Origin: CAZEQD01 sp964514305
GTDB lineage: Bacteria > Acidobacteriota > Aminicenantia > Aminicenantales > Aminicenantaceae
Direction of reading: 5' to 3'
DNA: 13,322 bases
NCBI GenBank assembly: GCA_964514305.1
Contig: CAZEQD010000052.1
Location: 1 to 13,322 of the forward strand
Under the pieces are notes generated by a model that searched no databases, was not told the origin of the DNA, and was given only the letters and a program-made list of their open reading frames with translations. This document shows, in pieces, positions 1 through 7,513 of the stretch. The position numbers and the translations under genes are program-made. Position 1 is the first letter of the stretch. The number at the start of each line of letters is the position of its first letter.

Positions 1-8
1 AAATTTAA

Positions 9-134
9 GAACAAAGAACAAATTTAACAAATTTACACGGCTGCAAGATTCCCCTAACAACTCTGCACTATGCCATAGAAAGATTCCAAGAACCAAAGCG
101 AAAAGAAATTTTACTCAAAACAAAAATCAAATAA
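9..134 (+). pseudogene. 3' remnant of an AlkD-like DNA alkylation repair gene
   Basis: An open stretch with no start codon ends at TAA 132-134. It translates to a tail containing PLTTLHYAIERFQEPKRKE, from about position 51 onward. This resembles the C-terminus of HEAT-like-repeat DNA alkylation repair proteins (AlkD family), which typically end in a motif like PRTTLRYAIEKF followed by charged residues. An in-frame TAA lies at 6-8, and the codons between 9 and 38 are low-complexity and do not look like the family. Frame 2 (from position 2) stays open across the same stretch, so a frameshift near 36-39 is possible. The window edge hides the rest, so this could instead be the end of a frameshifted gene. 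The family call is by eye and moderate. Confidence 0.42.
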
Positions 135-207
135 GAGTTCAGAAGGTTATAATCTGTTAGTTACATTTAGCTCCAAGGAAACAGGAATAAAATAAAATTT
201 ATGAGAT

Positions 208-738
208 TTATTTTCCAATTATTTTTCTTAGGGTTCTTTTGGCGCTGGCCAGAATAGCACTTACCCTGGTCGGAGAAATGTTGTATATTTGGCCAATCTG
301 ATTCTGAGAGAGCCCCAAAAAATAGTAAAGATAAAGCATATCTGCATATTTGGGTTTCAACTTCTTCAGGGATTTAAAGATACGATCAGCTTCTTCTTTT
401 TCCTCCACCTGCTTATAAGGATCAAAAGTAGTAGTCGGTTCTGGCAGATTTTGAAATGCCCTGTCTTTTTTTCTTATATAATCAATGATTTTATTGGTAG
501 TTATGGAATAAATAAAAGTTCCAATTGAGCTTTCTTCCCTGAATTTTCCCTTCTTTATGGCCTCAATTACAGCCAAAATAACTTCACTGGCCACATCTTC
601 CCAATCAGGCGTAAGATAGCCGATTGACCTTCTGACTCTAAAGCTTATCTGCGGCCAGAATTTGACAATAATCTCTTCTAGATTAAGAGCATCTTTTTTG
701 TTTTCTTTACTTAGCATTATTTCTGCCAAAATTATCAA
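208..738 (-). CDS. ECF-like sigma-70 family RNA polymerase sigma factor
   Basis: This is a small alternative sigma factor of 176 residues, with only regions sigma2 and sigma4, as in ECF sigma factors. Sigma2 spans about residues 20-92 and carries DWEDVASEVILAVIEA and the -10-binding helix around TTNKIIDYIRKK. Sigma4 spans about 115-172, with a helix-turn-helix in LGLSQNQIGQIYNISPTRVS that should contact the -35 element. The longest frame begins with TTG at 738; the ATG at 717 (residue 8) is an equally plausible or better start, because neither has a strong Shine-Dalgarno. No anti-sigma gene is adjacent: upstream on its strand (739-1110) lies a repeat-like element and then an unrelated propeller gene. 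It therefore appears to be an orphan sigma factor whose control is unknown. Confidence 0.9.
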   Translation of the reverse strand: MIILAEIMLSKENKKDALNLEEIIVKFWPQISFRVRRSIGYLTPDWEDVASEVILAVIEAIKKGKFREESSIGTFIYSITTNKIIDYIRKKDRAFQNLPEPTTTFDPYKQVEEKEEADRIFKSLKKLKPKYADMLYLYYFLGLSQNQIGQIYNISPTRVSAILASAKRTLRKIIGK

Positions 739-825
739 CTAATGATTTTGTTTATTGTTTTCTTTTTCCATCTTATCACAAATTCTTAAGTAAGGGCTAA
801 TTTTAAATCCGCTCTCCTTATTTAT

Positions 826-1040
826 GGAAAACGGGTGAAAATGGGGACAAAATACCTATTTATCTATTTATCTATTTCTTGAGAAAGTAATCGCCCTTCC
901 TCTTTATATATGGAATTGCTAGAATGGCTAGGCTAGCCATCGCTGACTACTCCTGCCTTTTCATCCATCTAAATAACCACTTTCAAATCGCTTCTTCCCA
1001 GAGAAAAATTAAGAAATAGATATTGTTTTCCACGTTTTCC
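826..1040. repeat. REP/MITE-like inverted-repeat element without an ORF
   Basis: The 372-base gap between the sigma factor and the propeller gene holds a roughly 215-base unit bounded by inverted repeats. The outer arms are GGAAAACG at 826-833 and CGTTTTCC at 1033-1040. The inner arms are a perfect 11-base pair, ATCTATTTCTT at 870-880 and AAGAAATAGAT at 1011-1021. The left arm also has GGGGACA (844-850) followed by a tetranucleotide run (ATCT/ATTT) up to 880. Inside is a perfect 7-base-pair hairpin, ATGGCTA/TAGCCAT (924-930 and 934-940), with a 3-base loop. No open frame is supported. GGGGACA-type ends next to AAATAG-type arms recall REP elements mobilised by Y1 (TnpA-REP) transposases, but no transposase is in this window, so the class is inferred. 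Confidence 0.45.
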
Positions 1041-1110
1041 GCTTTTTTCCCACGTTTATTCTCAGTTTTCGTACCGAGGCCAGCTCCGGTCCCACAGCTC
1101 CTGCTCTTAT

Positions 1111-2268
1111 TTAATCTGATATCCCGTACTTAATGACTTTTACTAATTCATCTCCGCCTGTTTTTATCAGCCAAAAAGCTCTATTCTCAATTTTTATCCT
1201 TGGTGACGAGAGGAAAAGAACATCTCCCCTAACCTGAACAGTAGCGATAAAATTCCCTTCTGGACCAAAAGCATCGAAATATCTGTACATTTCTTTCTTA
1301 TTTTTTGGGTAAACATGAATTAGAATATTCCCTTCAGAATCAACCAGGAGGGTGTTAAAAACAGGTTTATACTTTGGGAATTTTGTATTTTTTATAATAA
1401 AATCTGGAGCACCTTGTTTTATAACACCACCGCTTGAAAAAGTCATGCCCTCAAAATGCTGCTTTTTATCCTCAGCTGTTACCTTTACCTTTTTATGTGG
1501 ACGAGTAAAAGACGAAAATTTCTGGCCAAAACTGTCATAAATATTTATTTCATATTGAGCTGAGTAACCGATAATTATTTTCCCCTCAGGGGAAACATCC
1601 CAGTAAACCAAGGGAGCAAAAGGCTGAGGAACATTGGCTAAGCCAAAATCACCTCGGATATATCTGTTACGCCAGATTTCATGAGAATAAACAGTTTTTT
1701 TAGGCTTCAACTCAGGAGAATAAATCTCAATCAGATAATCTTGGGGTTTATCTGGCTGCCCAAAATAAATCTTTTCGAATCCAATTACAACATCTCCGTT
1801 GGGAAGCGCTCTCATCTTTTGAGGCCTGCCAGTCTCTCCTGTGATTTTTAAGGCTTTGATAAACTCACCCTCTGGAGTCAAAGCACACAGCCGCCTGTTT
1901 CGCATATCCCAAACAATCAATCTATCTTTAGCAAATACTGCCTCAAAGGGCCAGCTGAATTCTCCTGGACCCTGGCCTTCTCTACCGATAACTTTTATAA
2001 ACCTGCCGGAGGAATCAAATTTTTTAATATCATTAGCCCTGTAATCACAGATATAGATATTTCCCTTATTATCACTGGTAACAGAAACGGGAGAATTAAA
2101 AAAGATATCCTCGGGCATCGAGTTATCATCAAGAACTATTTCTGGAACAAAGCGAACATGGCCGCCTTTGTAGATATCGGCTAAGGATTTTTTACTGTCT
2201 GGGGCCACAGCCATAAATACAGCTACTAATAAAATAATAATAACTGACCGTTTTTTAAAATTTCTCAT
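1111..2268 (-). CDS. secreted 6-bladed beta-propeller protein (NHL-type)
   Basis: The 385-residue protein starts with a Sec-type signal peptide: KKR, then a hydrophobic stretch at about 8-22, with likely cleavage after SLA at 30. The mature part has repeated blade motifs of the form GNIYICDYRANDIKKFDSSG, followed by GQGPGEF at 98-104 and further blades such as EGEFIKAL and EGKIIIGY. This is the signature of the 6-bladed beta-propeller/NHL families common in Bacteroidota and Aminicenantes. Such propellers bind ligands or partners; no enzymatic motif is visible. The start ATG follows a strong ribosome site (AGGAGGG) five bases upstream. A paralogue with the same GQGPGE signature lies at 12171-13301. 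The exact role is unknown; export to the periplasm or cell surface is a prediction from the signal peptide. Confidence 0.88.
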   Translation of the reverse strand: MRNFKKRSVIIILLVAVFMAVAPDSKKSLADIYKGGHVRFVPEIVLDDNSMPEDIFFNSPVSVTSDNKGNIYICDYRANDIKKFDSSGRFIKVIGREGQGPGEFSWPFEAVFAKDRLIVWDMRNRRLCALTPEGEFIKALKITGETGRPQKMRALPNGDVVIGFEKIYFGQPDKPQDYLIEIYSPELKPKKTVYSHEIWRNRYIRGDFGLANVPQPFAPLVYWDVSPEGKIIIGYSAQYEINIYDSFGQKFSSFTRPHKKVKVTAEDKKQHFEGMTFSSGGVIKQGAPDFIIKNTKFPKYKPVFNTLLVDSEGNILIHVYPKNKKEMYRYFDAFGPEGNFIATVQVRGDVLFLSSPRIKIENRAFWLIKTGGDELVKVIKYGISD

Positions 2269-2355
2269 AGGTTCCCTCCTGAAAACTCTCTGCCTTTTCT
2301 GTGGTTATAAATAATCCACTGCTCTCTCCGTCTGCCTTCATTATTTAAACACTAA

Positions 2356-2361
2356 TTATAA
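2356..2361 (-). promoter_or_regulatory. extended -10 promoter element for the propeller gene
   Basis: On the minus strand the sequence TGTTATAAT contains a perfect TATAAT -10 hexamer preceded by a TGn extension. It lies about 85 bases upstream of the propeller ATG and just past the stop of the upstream Nudix gene. No convincing -35 hexamer is present at 16-18 bases, which extended -10 promoters can tolerate. This suggests the propeller gene is transcribed on its own rather than only by read-through. Confidence 0.35.
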
Positions 2362-2372
2362 CATTCTGGTTC

Positions 2373-2885
2373 TTATCCAGTTTTTCTCTTTGTGTCCAAC
2401 ATTTTCTGCAGTCTGTCTATAAACTCAGTTTGGGCTGAGTTGATTTTCCACCTGGCTTCCTCTACTCCAAAAAACCCAGCTTTATCTATTTCCGGAAACT
2501 CTCGTATTCTTCCTGAATGAGGAGGAAACTCCAAGGTGAAGGTATTACTCTTTATAGGCTTTGCCTCATCATAGTCACCGGCAAAAGCCCAGGCATAGAC
2601 TGTTTTCCCACCTCGCTGCTTGATTGAGCCCAGATCCAGAAACTTCCCCTGAGGCTTTACCCCTATCTCTTCTTTAAATTCTCTGATGGCTGCTTCCAAA
2701 GGCGGCTCATTTTCTTGGAGTTCGCCTTTGGGAATAGACCAGGCACCTTCATCCTTTTTAGCCCAAAAAGGTCCACCAGGATGAACCAGGAATACTTGAA
2801 GCCAGCCGCTTGAGAAGCGATACATCAGCAGCCCGGCACTTACTTTTGATCGAGAGCATTTCTTTTTCGATTCTTGCTCAGGCAT
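2373..2885 (-). CDS. Nudix hydrolase (COG4119-like NTP pyrophosphohydrolase)
   Basis: The 170-residue protein has an exact Nudix box at residues 54-76, matching GX5EX7REUXEEXGU: G54, E60, R68, E69, E72, E73, G75. The glutamates bind the divalent metal that drives cleavage of a nucleoside diphosphate linked to another moiety. The N-terminal half (SAGLLMYR, then VFLVHPGGPFWAKKDEGAWS) is typical of the COG4119 subgroup, cytosolic predicted NTP pyrophosphohydrolases whose substrate is not firmly established. No signal peptide is present. The ATG at 2885 is preceded by AAGGA with five bases of spacing. Neighbours on the same strand are 100-150 bases away, so no tight operon is evident. Family assignment is firm; the substrate is open. 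Confidence 0.95.
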   Translation of the reverse strand: MPEQESKKKCSRSKVSAGLLMYRFSSGWLQVFLVHPGGPFWAKKDEGAWSIPKGELQENEPPLEAAIREFKEEIGVKPQGKFLDLGSIKQRGGKTVYAWAFAGDYDEAKPIKSNTFTLEFPPHSGRIREFPEIDKAGFFGVEEARWKINSAQTEFIDRLQKMLDTKRKTG

Positions 2886-3031
2886 TTATATCCTTGGGAG
2901 ATTATTTATCAAATCAATTTTTTATATACGTTCTAACCAAAGCCTCTGTTTAGGACTGCCTCCCCAAAAAACTATGAATCAGGAGAAAACAATTAAAAGA
3001 AAAGTCTAATAGCTAGCAGTAGTTTCCATTT

Positions 3032-3310
3032 TTACAATAAACCCATCTTTTTAAGAGCCTGTTTTCCCCTGTCCAGTTGAGGAGCATCTTCCGGTAAATA
3101 AAGGGCCACTCCTCCTCTGGCTGGTCTAATAGCAATCTTTCCCTCTTTAGCCAGCTTGGTAGTTATTTTTACCGGATCTTCTCCCTCAAAATAATTCTTA
3201 AAAGCTTCATTAAAACCGCTGTAAACTGAATGAATCCCTTTGTAATTTCCTGTTCTTAATTTTAATATTGCCTGCCTAACGAACTCATCATATGATAGTT
3301 TTTTACTCAT
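3032..3310 (-). CDS. small conserved-looking protein with winged-helix-like C-terminal half
   Basis: This 92-residue protein has no signal peptide or membrane segment. The N-terminal half (SYDEFVRQAILKLR at 6-19) looks helical. The region KITTKLAKEGKIAIRPARGG (48-67), followed by VALYLPEDAP, looks like a recognition helix and beta-hairpin wing. That is a shape reading only; no DNA-binding family was recognised. The start is well supported: ATG is preceded by GAGAGGTAG with good spacing. It lies alone between the Nudix gene and the metallopeptidase-like gene. A small cytoplasmic regulator or adaptor is possible, but the function is unknown. Confidence 0.7.
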   Translation of the reverse strand: MSKKLSYDEFVRQAILKLRTGNYKGIHSVYSGFNEAFKNYFEGEDPVKITTKLAKEGKIAIRPARGGVALYLPEDAPQLDRGKQALKKMGLL

Positions 3311-3472
3311 TTTCTACCTCTCAACTATATTTTTAAAGTATTCCACTCAGCCTTTCAAGCTCTTTATTCGCCTCGTGCTTTTTAGAGCTTACTTCTTGAA
3401 TACACCCACATCGCGAACTCTTTTTAGAATCTTAAAATATGAGATATAACTATTCTACCAGTCTCAATAATC

Positions 3473-4294
3473 CTACAATTCCAAGGCTAAAGCTAATTTT
3501 TTATTAAATAAAAGACTACCCATACTCCTTTTTCCTCCTTGAGTTAAATATCTTCTCACCGCTTGAAAACCAAGGTACTTGCCTGCTCGGGGAGGAAGAT
3601 CAAAGGCTGGGCTGCCTTTTTTATAAAAATCAATAAGCTGCTGAGAGGTAAATTGCTGGGAACAAAAAATTTTTCTTATTTTTTTCTCATTGGCTTGATA
3701 CCAATTCAATTCAGCTCTGGGACAGAGAAAATAGTCTGACAAAGGTCGGCCGGGAAAAGCTAACAATGAAAAATAAGTTCCAATCCCCTCTGAAACAAGA
3801 AGCCATTTGGCCTTATCTTGTGTTCTGACTTTCCCTTTGGCTGAATTTAAAAGAAAATGGGCATATTCATGGGCAAAAAGAATGTCTAACAACCTAAAAT
3901 CCTTAAACCTCTCCAGCCCAAAGCAAATAGCAGGCTTTCCCTTAAATTCCATAACAAAGCCATCAGGGCTGAAAAAACCAATAAAAAGATAAACTTCTGG
4001 CTCTTCTTTAGGGGAGACAATCATTCTGCACCGCTCATAAGCCCGACCGATTATCTTCTCAGGAGGGAAAGCTGAGATAAGACCTCGAAGCAGAGAATAA
4101 TCTGCTTCTTTAATTTTTTCCACTCTTTCCCGCAGTGAATCAAAACTAACAAGAGGAAAATGGGAGAAATAAACTTCTAAAAATTCCTTATGAGGCTGGT
4201 AGTAAAATTTAGAATATATCTTCCATTTAGAGTAAGATGGTGGGCTCTTTTCCAAAAATCTAAAAAAATCCTGATATAAAGAATTAATTTTCAT
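3473..4294 (-). CDS. putative zinc metallopeptidase (HExxH, DUF2268-like)
   Basis: The 273-residue protein has a zincin motif H142-E-Y-A-H146 in LLDILFAHEYAHFLL. A candidate third ligand, E169, lies in SEGIGTYFS, 23 residues downstream, which is the gluzincin layout seen in DUF2268-type predicted Zn-dependent proteases. GLERF just before the motif also fits that group. There is no signal peptide or transmembrane segment, so it should be cytoplasmic unless the true start is elsewhere. The ATG at 4294 lacks a clear Shine-Dalgarno and sits 12 bases after the stop of a decayed barrel gene. It may once have been translated by coupling to that gene, in which case current expression could be reduced. 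Peptidase activity is inferred from the motif, and the substrate is unknown. Confidence 0.78.
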   Translation of the reverse strand: MKINSLYQDFFRFLEKSPPSYSKWKIYSKFYYQPHKEFLEVYFSHFPLVSFDSLRERVEKIKEADYSLLRGLISAFPPEKIIGRAYERCRMIVSPKEEPEVYLFIGFFSPDGFVMEFKGKPAICFGLERFKDFRLLDILFAHEYAHFLLNSAKGKVRTQDKAKWLLVSEGIGTYFSLLAFPGRPLSDYFLCPRAELNWYQANEKKIRKIFCSQQFTSQQLIDFYKKGSPAFDLPPRAGKYLGFQAVRRYLTQGGKRSMGSLLFNKKLALALEL

Positions 4295-4306
4295 TTTTCA
4301 TTCAGG

Positions 4307-4522
4307 CTAAAACTTGAATTTCAAACCAGCCTGAAGGGAAAGCCCAAAAACACTGACTTTATTTACTCGATATTCAAAATCAGCCGATATTTTATCCGTT
4401 TCATAAAACTGAAAATAAGAAAAAGTTGAATCTGTTCCTAACTCTGCTGAATTTTTAACCTCATGGAAATTAATAATATTGTAAACTGCTAGTATCTCTA
4501 TAGATTTATTTCTTCTAAACTT
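4307..4522 (-). pseudogene. 3' remnant of an outer-membrane beta-barrel protein gene
   Basis: Within the 305-base gap between two genes, one minus-strand frame stays open for 71 codons after an in-frame TAA (4523-4525) and ends at TAG 4307-4309. The peptide alternates polar and hydrophobic residues, for example SIEILAVYNIINF, FSYFQFYETDKISADFEYRV and VSVFGLSLQAGLKFKF. It finishes in a terminal Phe, which is the classic C-terminal beta-signal recognised by the BAM complex. Another frame just upstream reads WRIFTDVKSKLSKKPVLKV before a stop at the junction, suggesting a frameshift that broke the gene. The rest of the barrel is gone: the DUF885 gene ends at 4600. The specific family (porin or receptor) cannot be told from this fragment. 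Confidence 0.5.
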
Positions 4523-4599
4523 TTAGCACTGGCTTTTTGCTCAGTTTGCTCTTTACGTCCGTAAATATTCTCCAAAGAATTTTCCTGCCTTGGCTCTAA

Positions 4600-6291
4600 C
4601 TATTTTAACATCTTTTCCAGCAACTGAGGATAATCAGCCAAAATTTGCCTGATTTCATCATCTTTCCCAGTCATCTCCCAGCGGCTCAAGGTAAAAGGAA
4701 CCATGCCTTCTTCGAGAAGCTTATCCATAAATTGGCAGAGAATAAACTTATCTCCCTCTTGCCTGGCAACATCTCTCATCAGCTGCATGAATCGGACTTT
4801 GCCCACAACCATTCTCATATGCCAGCCAACAAAGCGGAGGGTAGTGGCCATTTCATACATCAGGTGATGACTGCCCTTGAGTAAATCTCCCCGCGGAGCA
4901 CAGCCAATACAAAATTCAATGGCTTTTTCCAGATCATACTCATGGCTGTGCATTCTTAAATCAGCCATAGCCCGGCAACTCCTAAAAGCAGCCTGTAAAT
5001 AGACAATTTCCCTTGAGCGGCGCGGCCTGTGATCAAGATAACCAGCATGCATTAACAGCTCTTCCAAACCAAAAGCAAAGCCTTCTGACCTAGTCTCATC
5101 AACATTAAAAAGCCGACGCATTCCTCTTATTGGGCGCTTATCATGTTCAAGCCTCAGTTCGTCAAAATAGTGACCTATACATTCATGAGTTTCCTCTGGA
5201 AGTGACTCCCGGAAGGAAAAATTAAAAAAATAATCAGGGATGTAATTAGGAACTTTGGGCCAGGGTTTAGCTAATTCGTTCTCCCTCGCCTTCTTGTAAC
5301 TCTCCACCTCTAAGTAATCCTGAAGAGTAAAAATTTTATGCTCCCGGATGAATTTCATCACAGAATCGAGAGAACTATATACACTTTGACGGTACTCCTC
5401 CGCCGAAGATACATACTTTAGCGGAGGCAGATTTTTATTCCTGTTTTCCTCTAATTTGAGAAAACTTACCACCCGATAGTCCTCATGCAAGACAGCATCT
5501 TTGCATTTTTCCCAAGTTAAGGGCATAAGGTAGACATTTTTGAGCAGCCAGTTATAATTTTCTTTGCCCACTCCAGCCGGAGCTGTCCATTTATCCTTAT
5601 TCTCCTCAAGCCATTTTGTGTAGTCTTCAACAGCCGCCTTTGCCTGCTTAATATCTTCGATTAGCTCAGGATGATGATCAGAAACACGGTCGATAATCTC
5701 ATCATATAATTGAGCTTCCTCCTTTGCTCCCCAGATGGCAATAGTGGCTAAATCTCCAGCAACTTCTGTTAGATTTTTTTTGCCCTGGCTGAAAATAGCC
5801 GGTACTGCCTGTAATCCCGCTTTAAAACTAGCCAGTCTTTCAGCTGACAGGGGCAATCTTCGGGGAAAGCGTAAAGAACTATACATCGTAGGGCCGTCTC
5901 CCCTTTGAGAAATAAGATAAAAGCAAGGATCCCGCGACCACGGCCGCAAAACACGATGGAAAAAATCAAAGCCATTCATCTCCGCCCAGACCAAAAGATA
6001 GTCAATTTTCTGAGAAATGGGCCAGCCTCCAGGATCAATAGCAGCCAAACGTTGCTGCAAATCTTTTAGGCCCCGATACTGCTTTTCCATGGCAGAAGCA
6101 GTGTAGTCAGGTACTCCATTTTTAATTTTTGGCTTCAAAAAGTCTCTAAATTCTTTATAAAGGCTGACCAAATCTTCATATTTATTGGTAGTAGGGACAA
6201 CTTTCTCTTTATCCTGCTGACTAGGACCACAGCTAAACAAAAAGAAGCTGAGAAAGACTAAGACTAAAAAGACTTGAACTTTTTTAAACAC
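4600..6291 (-). CDS. DUF885-family lipoprotein, predicted zinc metallopeptidase
   Basis: The 563-residue protein begins with a lipoprotein signal: hydrophobic residues 7-20 and lipobox LFSC, with the lipidated Cys at 21. The body matches DUF885: GVGKENYNWLLKN at 240-252, then the zinc site H369-E-C-I-G-H374, the downstream glutamate E403 in RSEGFAFGLEE, and the helix AFRSCRAMADLRMHSHEYD at 435-453. In this family the HExxGH and EGxxxxxE motifs form a metallopeptidase-like active site. It is likely anchored in the cell envelope. The start is GTG at 6291, supported by a near-perfect AAAGGAGGT ribosome site with six bases of spacing. It is transcribed away from the secreted protein at 6552. Substrate specificity is unknown; family placement is strong. 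Confidence 0.9.
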   Translation of the reverse strand: MFKKVQVFLVLVFLSFFLFSCGPSQQDKEKVVPTTNKYEDLVSLYKEFRDFLKPKIKNGVPDYTASAMEKQYRGLKDLQQRLAAIDPGGWPISQKIDYLLVWAEMNGFDFFHRVLRPWSRDPCFYLISQRGDGPTMYSSLRFPRRLPLSAERLASFKAGLQAVPAIFSQGKKNLTEVAGDLATIAIWGAKEEAQLYDEIIDRVSDHHPELIEDIKQAKAAVEDYTKWLEENKDKWTAPAGVGKENYNWLLKNVYLMPLTWEKCKDAVLHEDYRVVSFLKLEENRNKNLPPLKYVSSAEEYRQSVYSSLDSVMKFIREHKIFTLQDYLEVESYKKARENELAKPWPKVPNYIPDYFFNFSFRESLPEETHECIGHYFDELRLEHDKRPIRGMRRLFNVDETRSEGFAFGLEELLMHAGYLDHRPRRSREIVYLQAAFRSCRAMADLRMHSHEYDLEKAIEFCIGCAPRGDLLKGSHHLMYEMATTLRFVGWHMRMVVGKVRFMQLMRDVARQEGDKFILCQFMDKLLEEGMVPFTLSRWEMTGKDDEIRQILADYPQLLEKMLK

Positions 6292-6473
6292 TTTTGACCT
6301 CCTTTAAAAGCGAAATTTTCTTTATTTGCAGATTTTCTCTTCTAACAGACAAAATAATTTCATTACTTTCTTAATTCTTAATCCAGCCTCTTATTTGCTG
6401 CTTATATCACAACCAAAAACCATCGTCAATTTATAAAAGTGTTTAATTTGTTTTTCTGGATGAAAATTGTAGT

Positions 6474-6502
6474 TTGACTTTAAATTTTTTACCGCGTATA
6501 AA
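6474..6502 (+). promoter_or_regulatory. sigma70-type promoter for the secreted protein gene
   Basis: TTGACT at 6474-6479 and TATAAA at 6497-6502 are separated by exactly 17 bases, a near-consensus housekeeping promoter. Transcription would begin near 6509, giving a leader of about 43 bases before the ATG at 6552. The surrounding divergent region (6292-6548) is very AT-rich and probably also carries the promoter of the DUF885 gene on the other strand, though no clear hexamers were found for it. Confidence 0.6.
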
Positions 6503-6551
6503 GTTTATAGATTAAATTTAAAAAATTTAAGAAGAAAGGATAAAAAAATTG

Positions 6552-7418
6552 ATGAAAAAGTTATTATTATCCTTAATTCTCTTAGTGTTAATCTTCGGCT
6601 TTGCTTACGCAAGCGCGGTTAATTTTGTGCCCAATCCTAGCAACAATCAAGAAAACTTTTTCAAAATCGAAAAAAACTTGAATCCTCCTCATTCAGCCTT
6701 CAAACAGTTTGCCAAATATGTCAATGTTTTTGGTGTAAAAATTTATGCTATGGCTGACGTCAGGGACATAAAATTACTTCATGCAGCTAACGTCCTAGCC
6801 CAATACCTTGATAATGATGAGGATGGCCAAGTAGATAATCCTAAAGTCCTACAAGCAATGCTTGACCATAAAGCTTATGTAATAATGGTCAAAACAGGCG
6901 ATAGTCCAGACCTTAGAAAATTTTTTAAAGCCGGCCCTCCACGTGATTGGGAAGGACAGGATTTATATGATGAAGAGACTCATCCTAACGGCGCTGCCCA
7001 GGGTCTCTTCGATGCCTCTCTGGAAGAATTACTTCATATTGTCACCCATGCCGGCTATGCTTACGCCTATCCTGAAGTCTTTGGTGAAAATGAGGGAACT
7101 GAAGTGGCCAAGGCTCTGGATGCTGCCCGGGGTGGGCATTTTCTCCAGGTTCCAGAGAAATACCCCAATAATGCCTGGTTTACTTATTATGATAAAACCT
7201 GTGACTACAGCTGTCAGATTACTGAATATATATACTGGGCTTTAACCTCAATATTAGGAGCCCAAGATTTTCCTGGCCGTTTTGACTATATTAAAAATGA
7301 ATGGCGGCTCAACACCAAAGAAAAAGTCAAAAATGGAGATCCAACTATCTATAAATTATTAACTGATCCCCGCTACGGATTTCCTACTAAGCTTCCTGAT
7401 GGCACCTATCGAAGATAG
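6552..7418 (+). CDS. secreted protein with EF-hand-like loop and EELLHxxxH motif, function unknown
   Basis: The frame is open from a TTG at 6549, but the adjacent ATG at 6552 is preferred; GAAAGGA lies 11 bases upstream. Residues are numbered here from the TTG (289 in all). A signal peptide covers about 1-22, ending in AYASA. A calcium-binding-type loop D88-N-D90-E-D92-G-Q-V-D96 follows. Then comes FDASLEELLHIVTHAGYAYA with E159, E160, H163 and H167, and later CDYSCQITEYIYWALTS with E226 in a predicted helix. The pattern is reminiscent of a zinc-peptidase helix and distal Glu, but it is not a standard HExxH. The C-terminus (YGFPTKLPDGTY) looks like a conserved end. No family name is recognised. 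It is likely exported and metal-binding; catalysis is speculative. Confidence 0.82.
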   Translation: MKKLLLSLILLVLIFGFAYASAVNFVPNPSNNQENFFKIEKNLNPPHSAFKQFAKYVNVFGVKIYAMADVRDIKLLHAANVLAQYLDNDEDGQVDNPKVLQAMLDHKAYVIMVKTGDSPDLRKFFKAGPPRDWEGQDLYDEETHPNGAAQGLFDASLEELLHIVTHAGYAYAYPEVFGENEGTEVAKALDAARGGHFLQVPEKYPNNAWFTYYDKTCDYSCQITEYIYWALTSILGAQDFPGRFDYIKNEWRLNTKEKVKNGDPTIYKLLTDPRYGFPTKLPDGTYRR

Positions 7419-7513
7419 ATCAGGATTGAAATTCAGTTAAAATATTTGGTTCATCGCAGTTGCAGCCCTGGTATTTCAGTCAATTATAAAAAATCGGATT
7501 AAAATGATATTAA

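Noticed and set aside
187..214. AT-only stem at the end of the first sigma factor gene
   Set aside because: It is an eight-pair A/T stem overlapping the stop codon in very AT-rich DNA; chance is likely and there is no proper T tract.
3357..3390. Inverted repeat AAGCTCT/AGAGCTT with a 20-base loop
   Set aside because: The loop is long, there is no T tract at a gene end, and it lies upstream of the 92-residue gene rather than after a gene.
3350..3460. Minus-strand short frame containing KKHEANKELERLSG
   Set aside because: It has fewer than 30 codons between stops, no start codon and no recognisable family; it may be a tiny remnant but cannot be supported.
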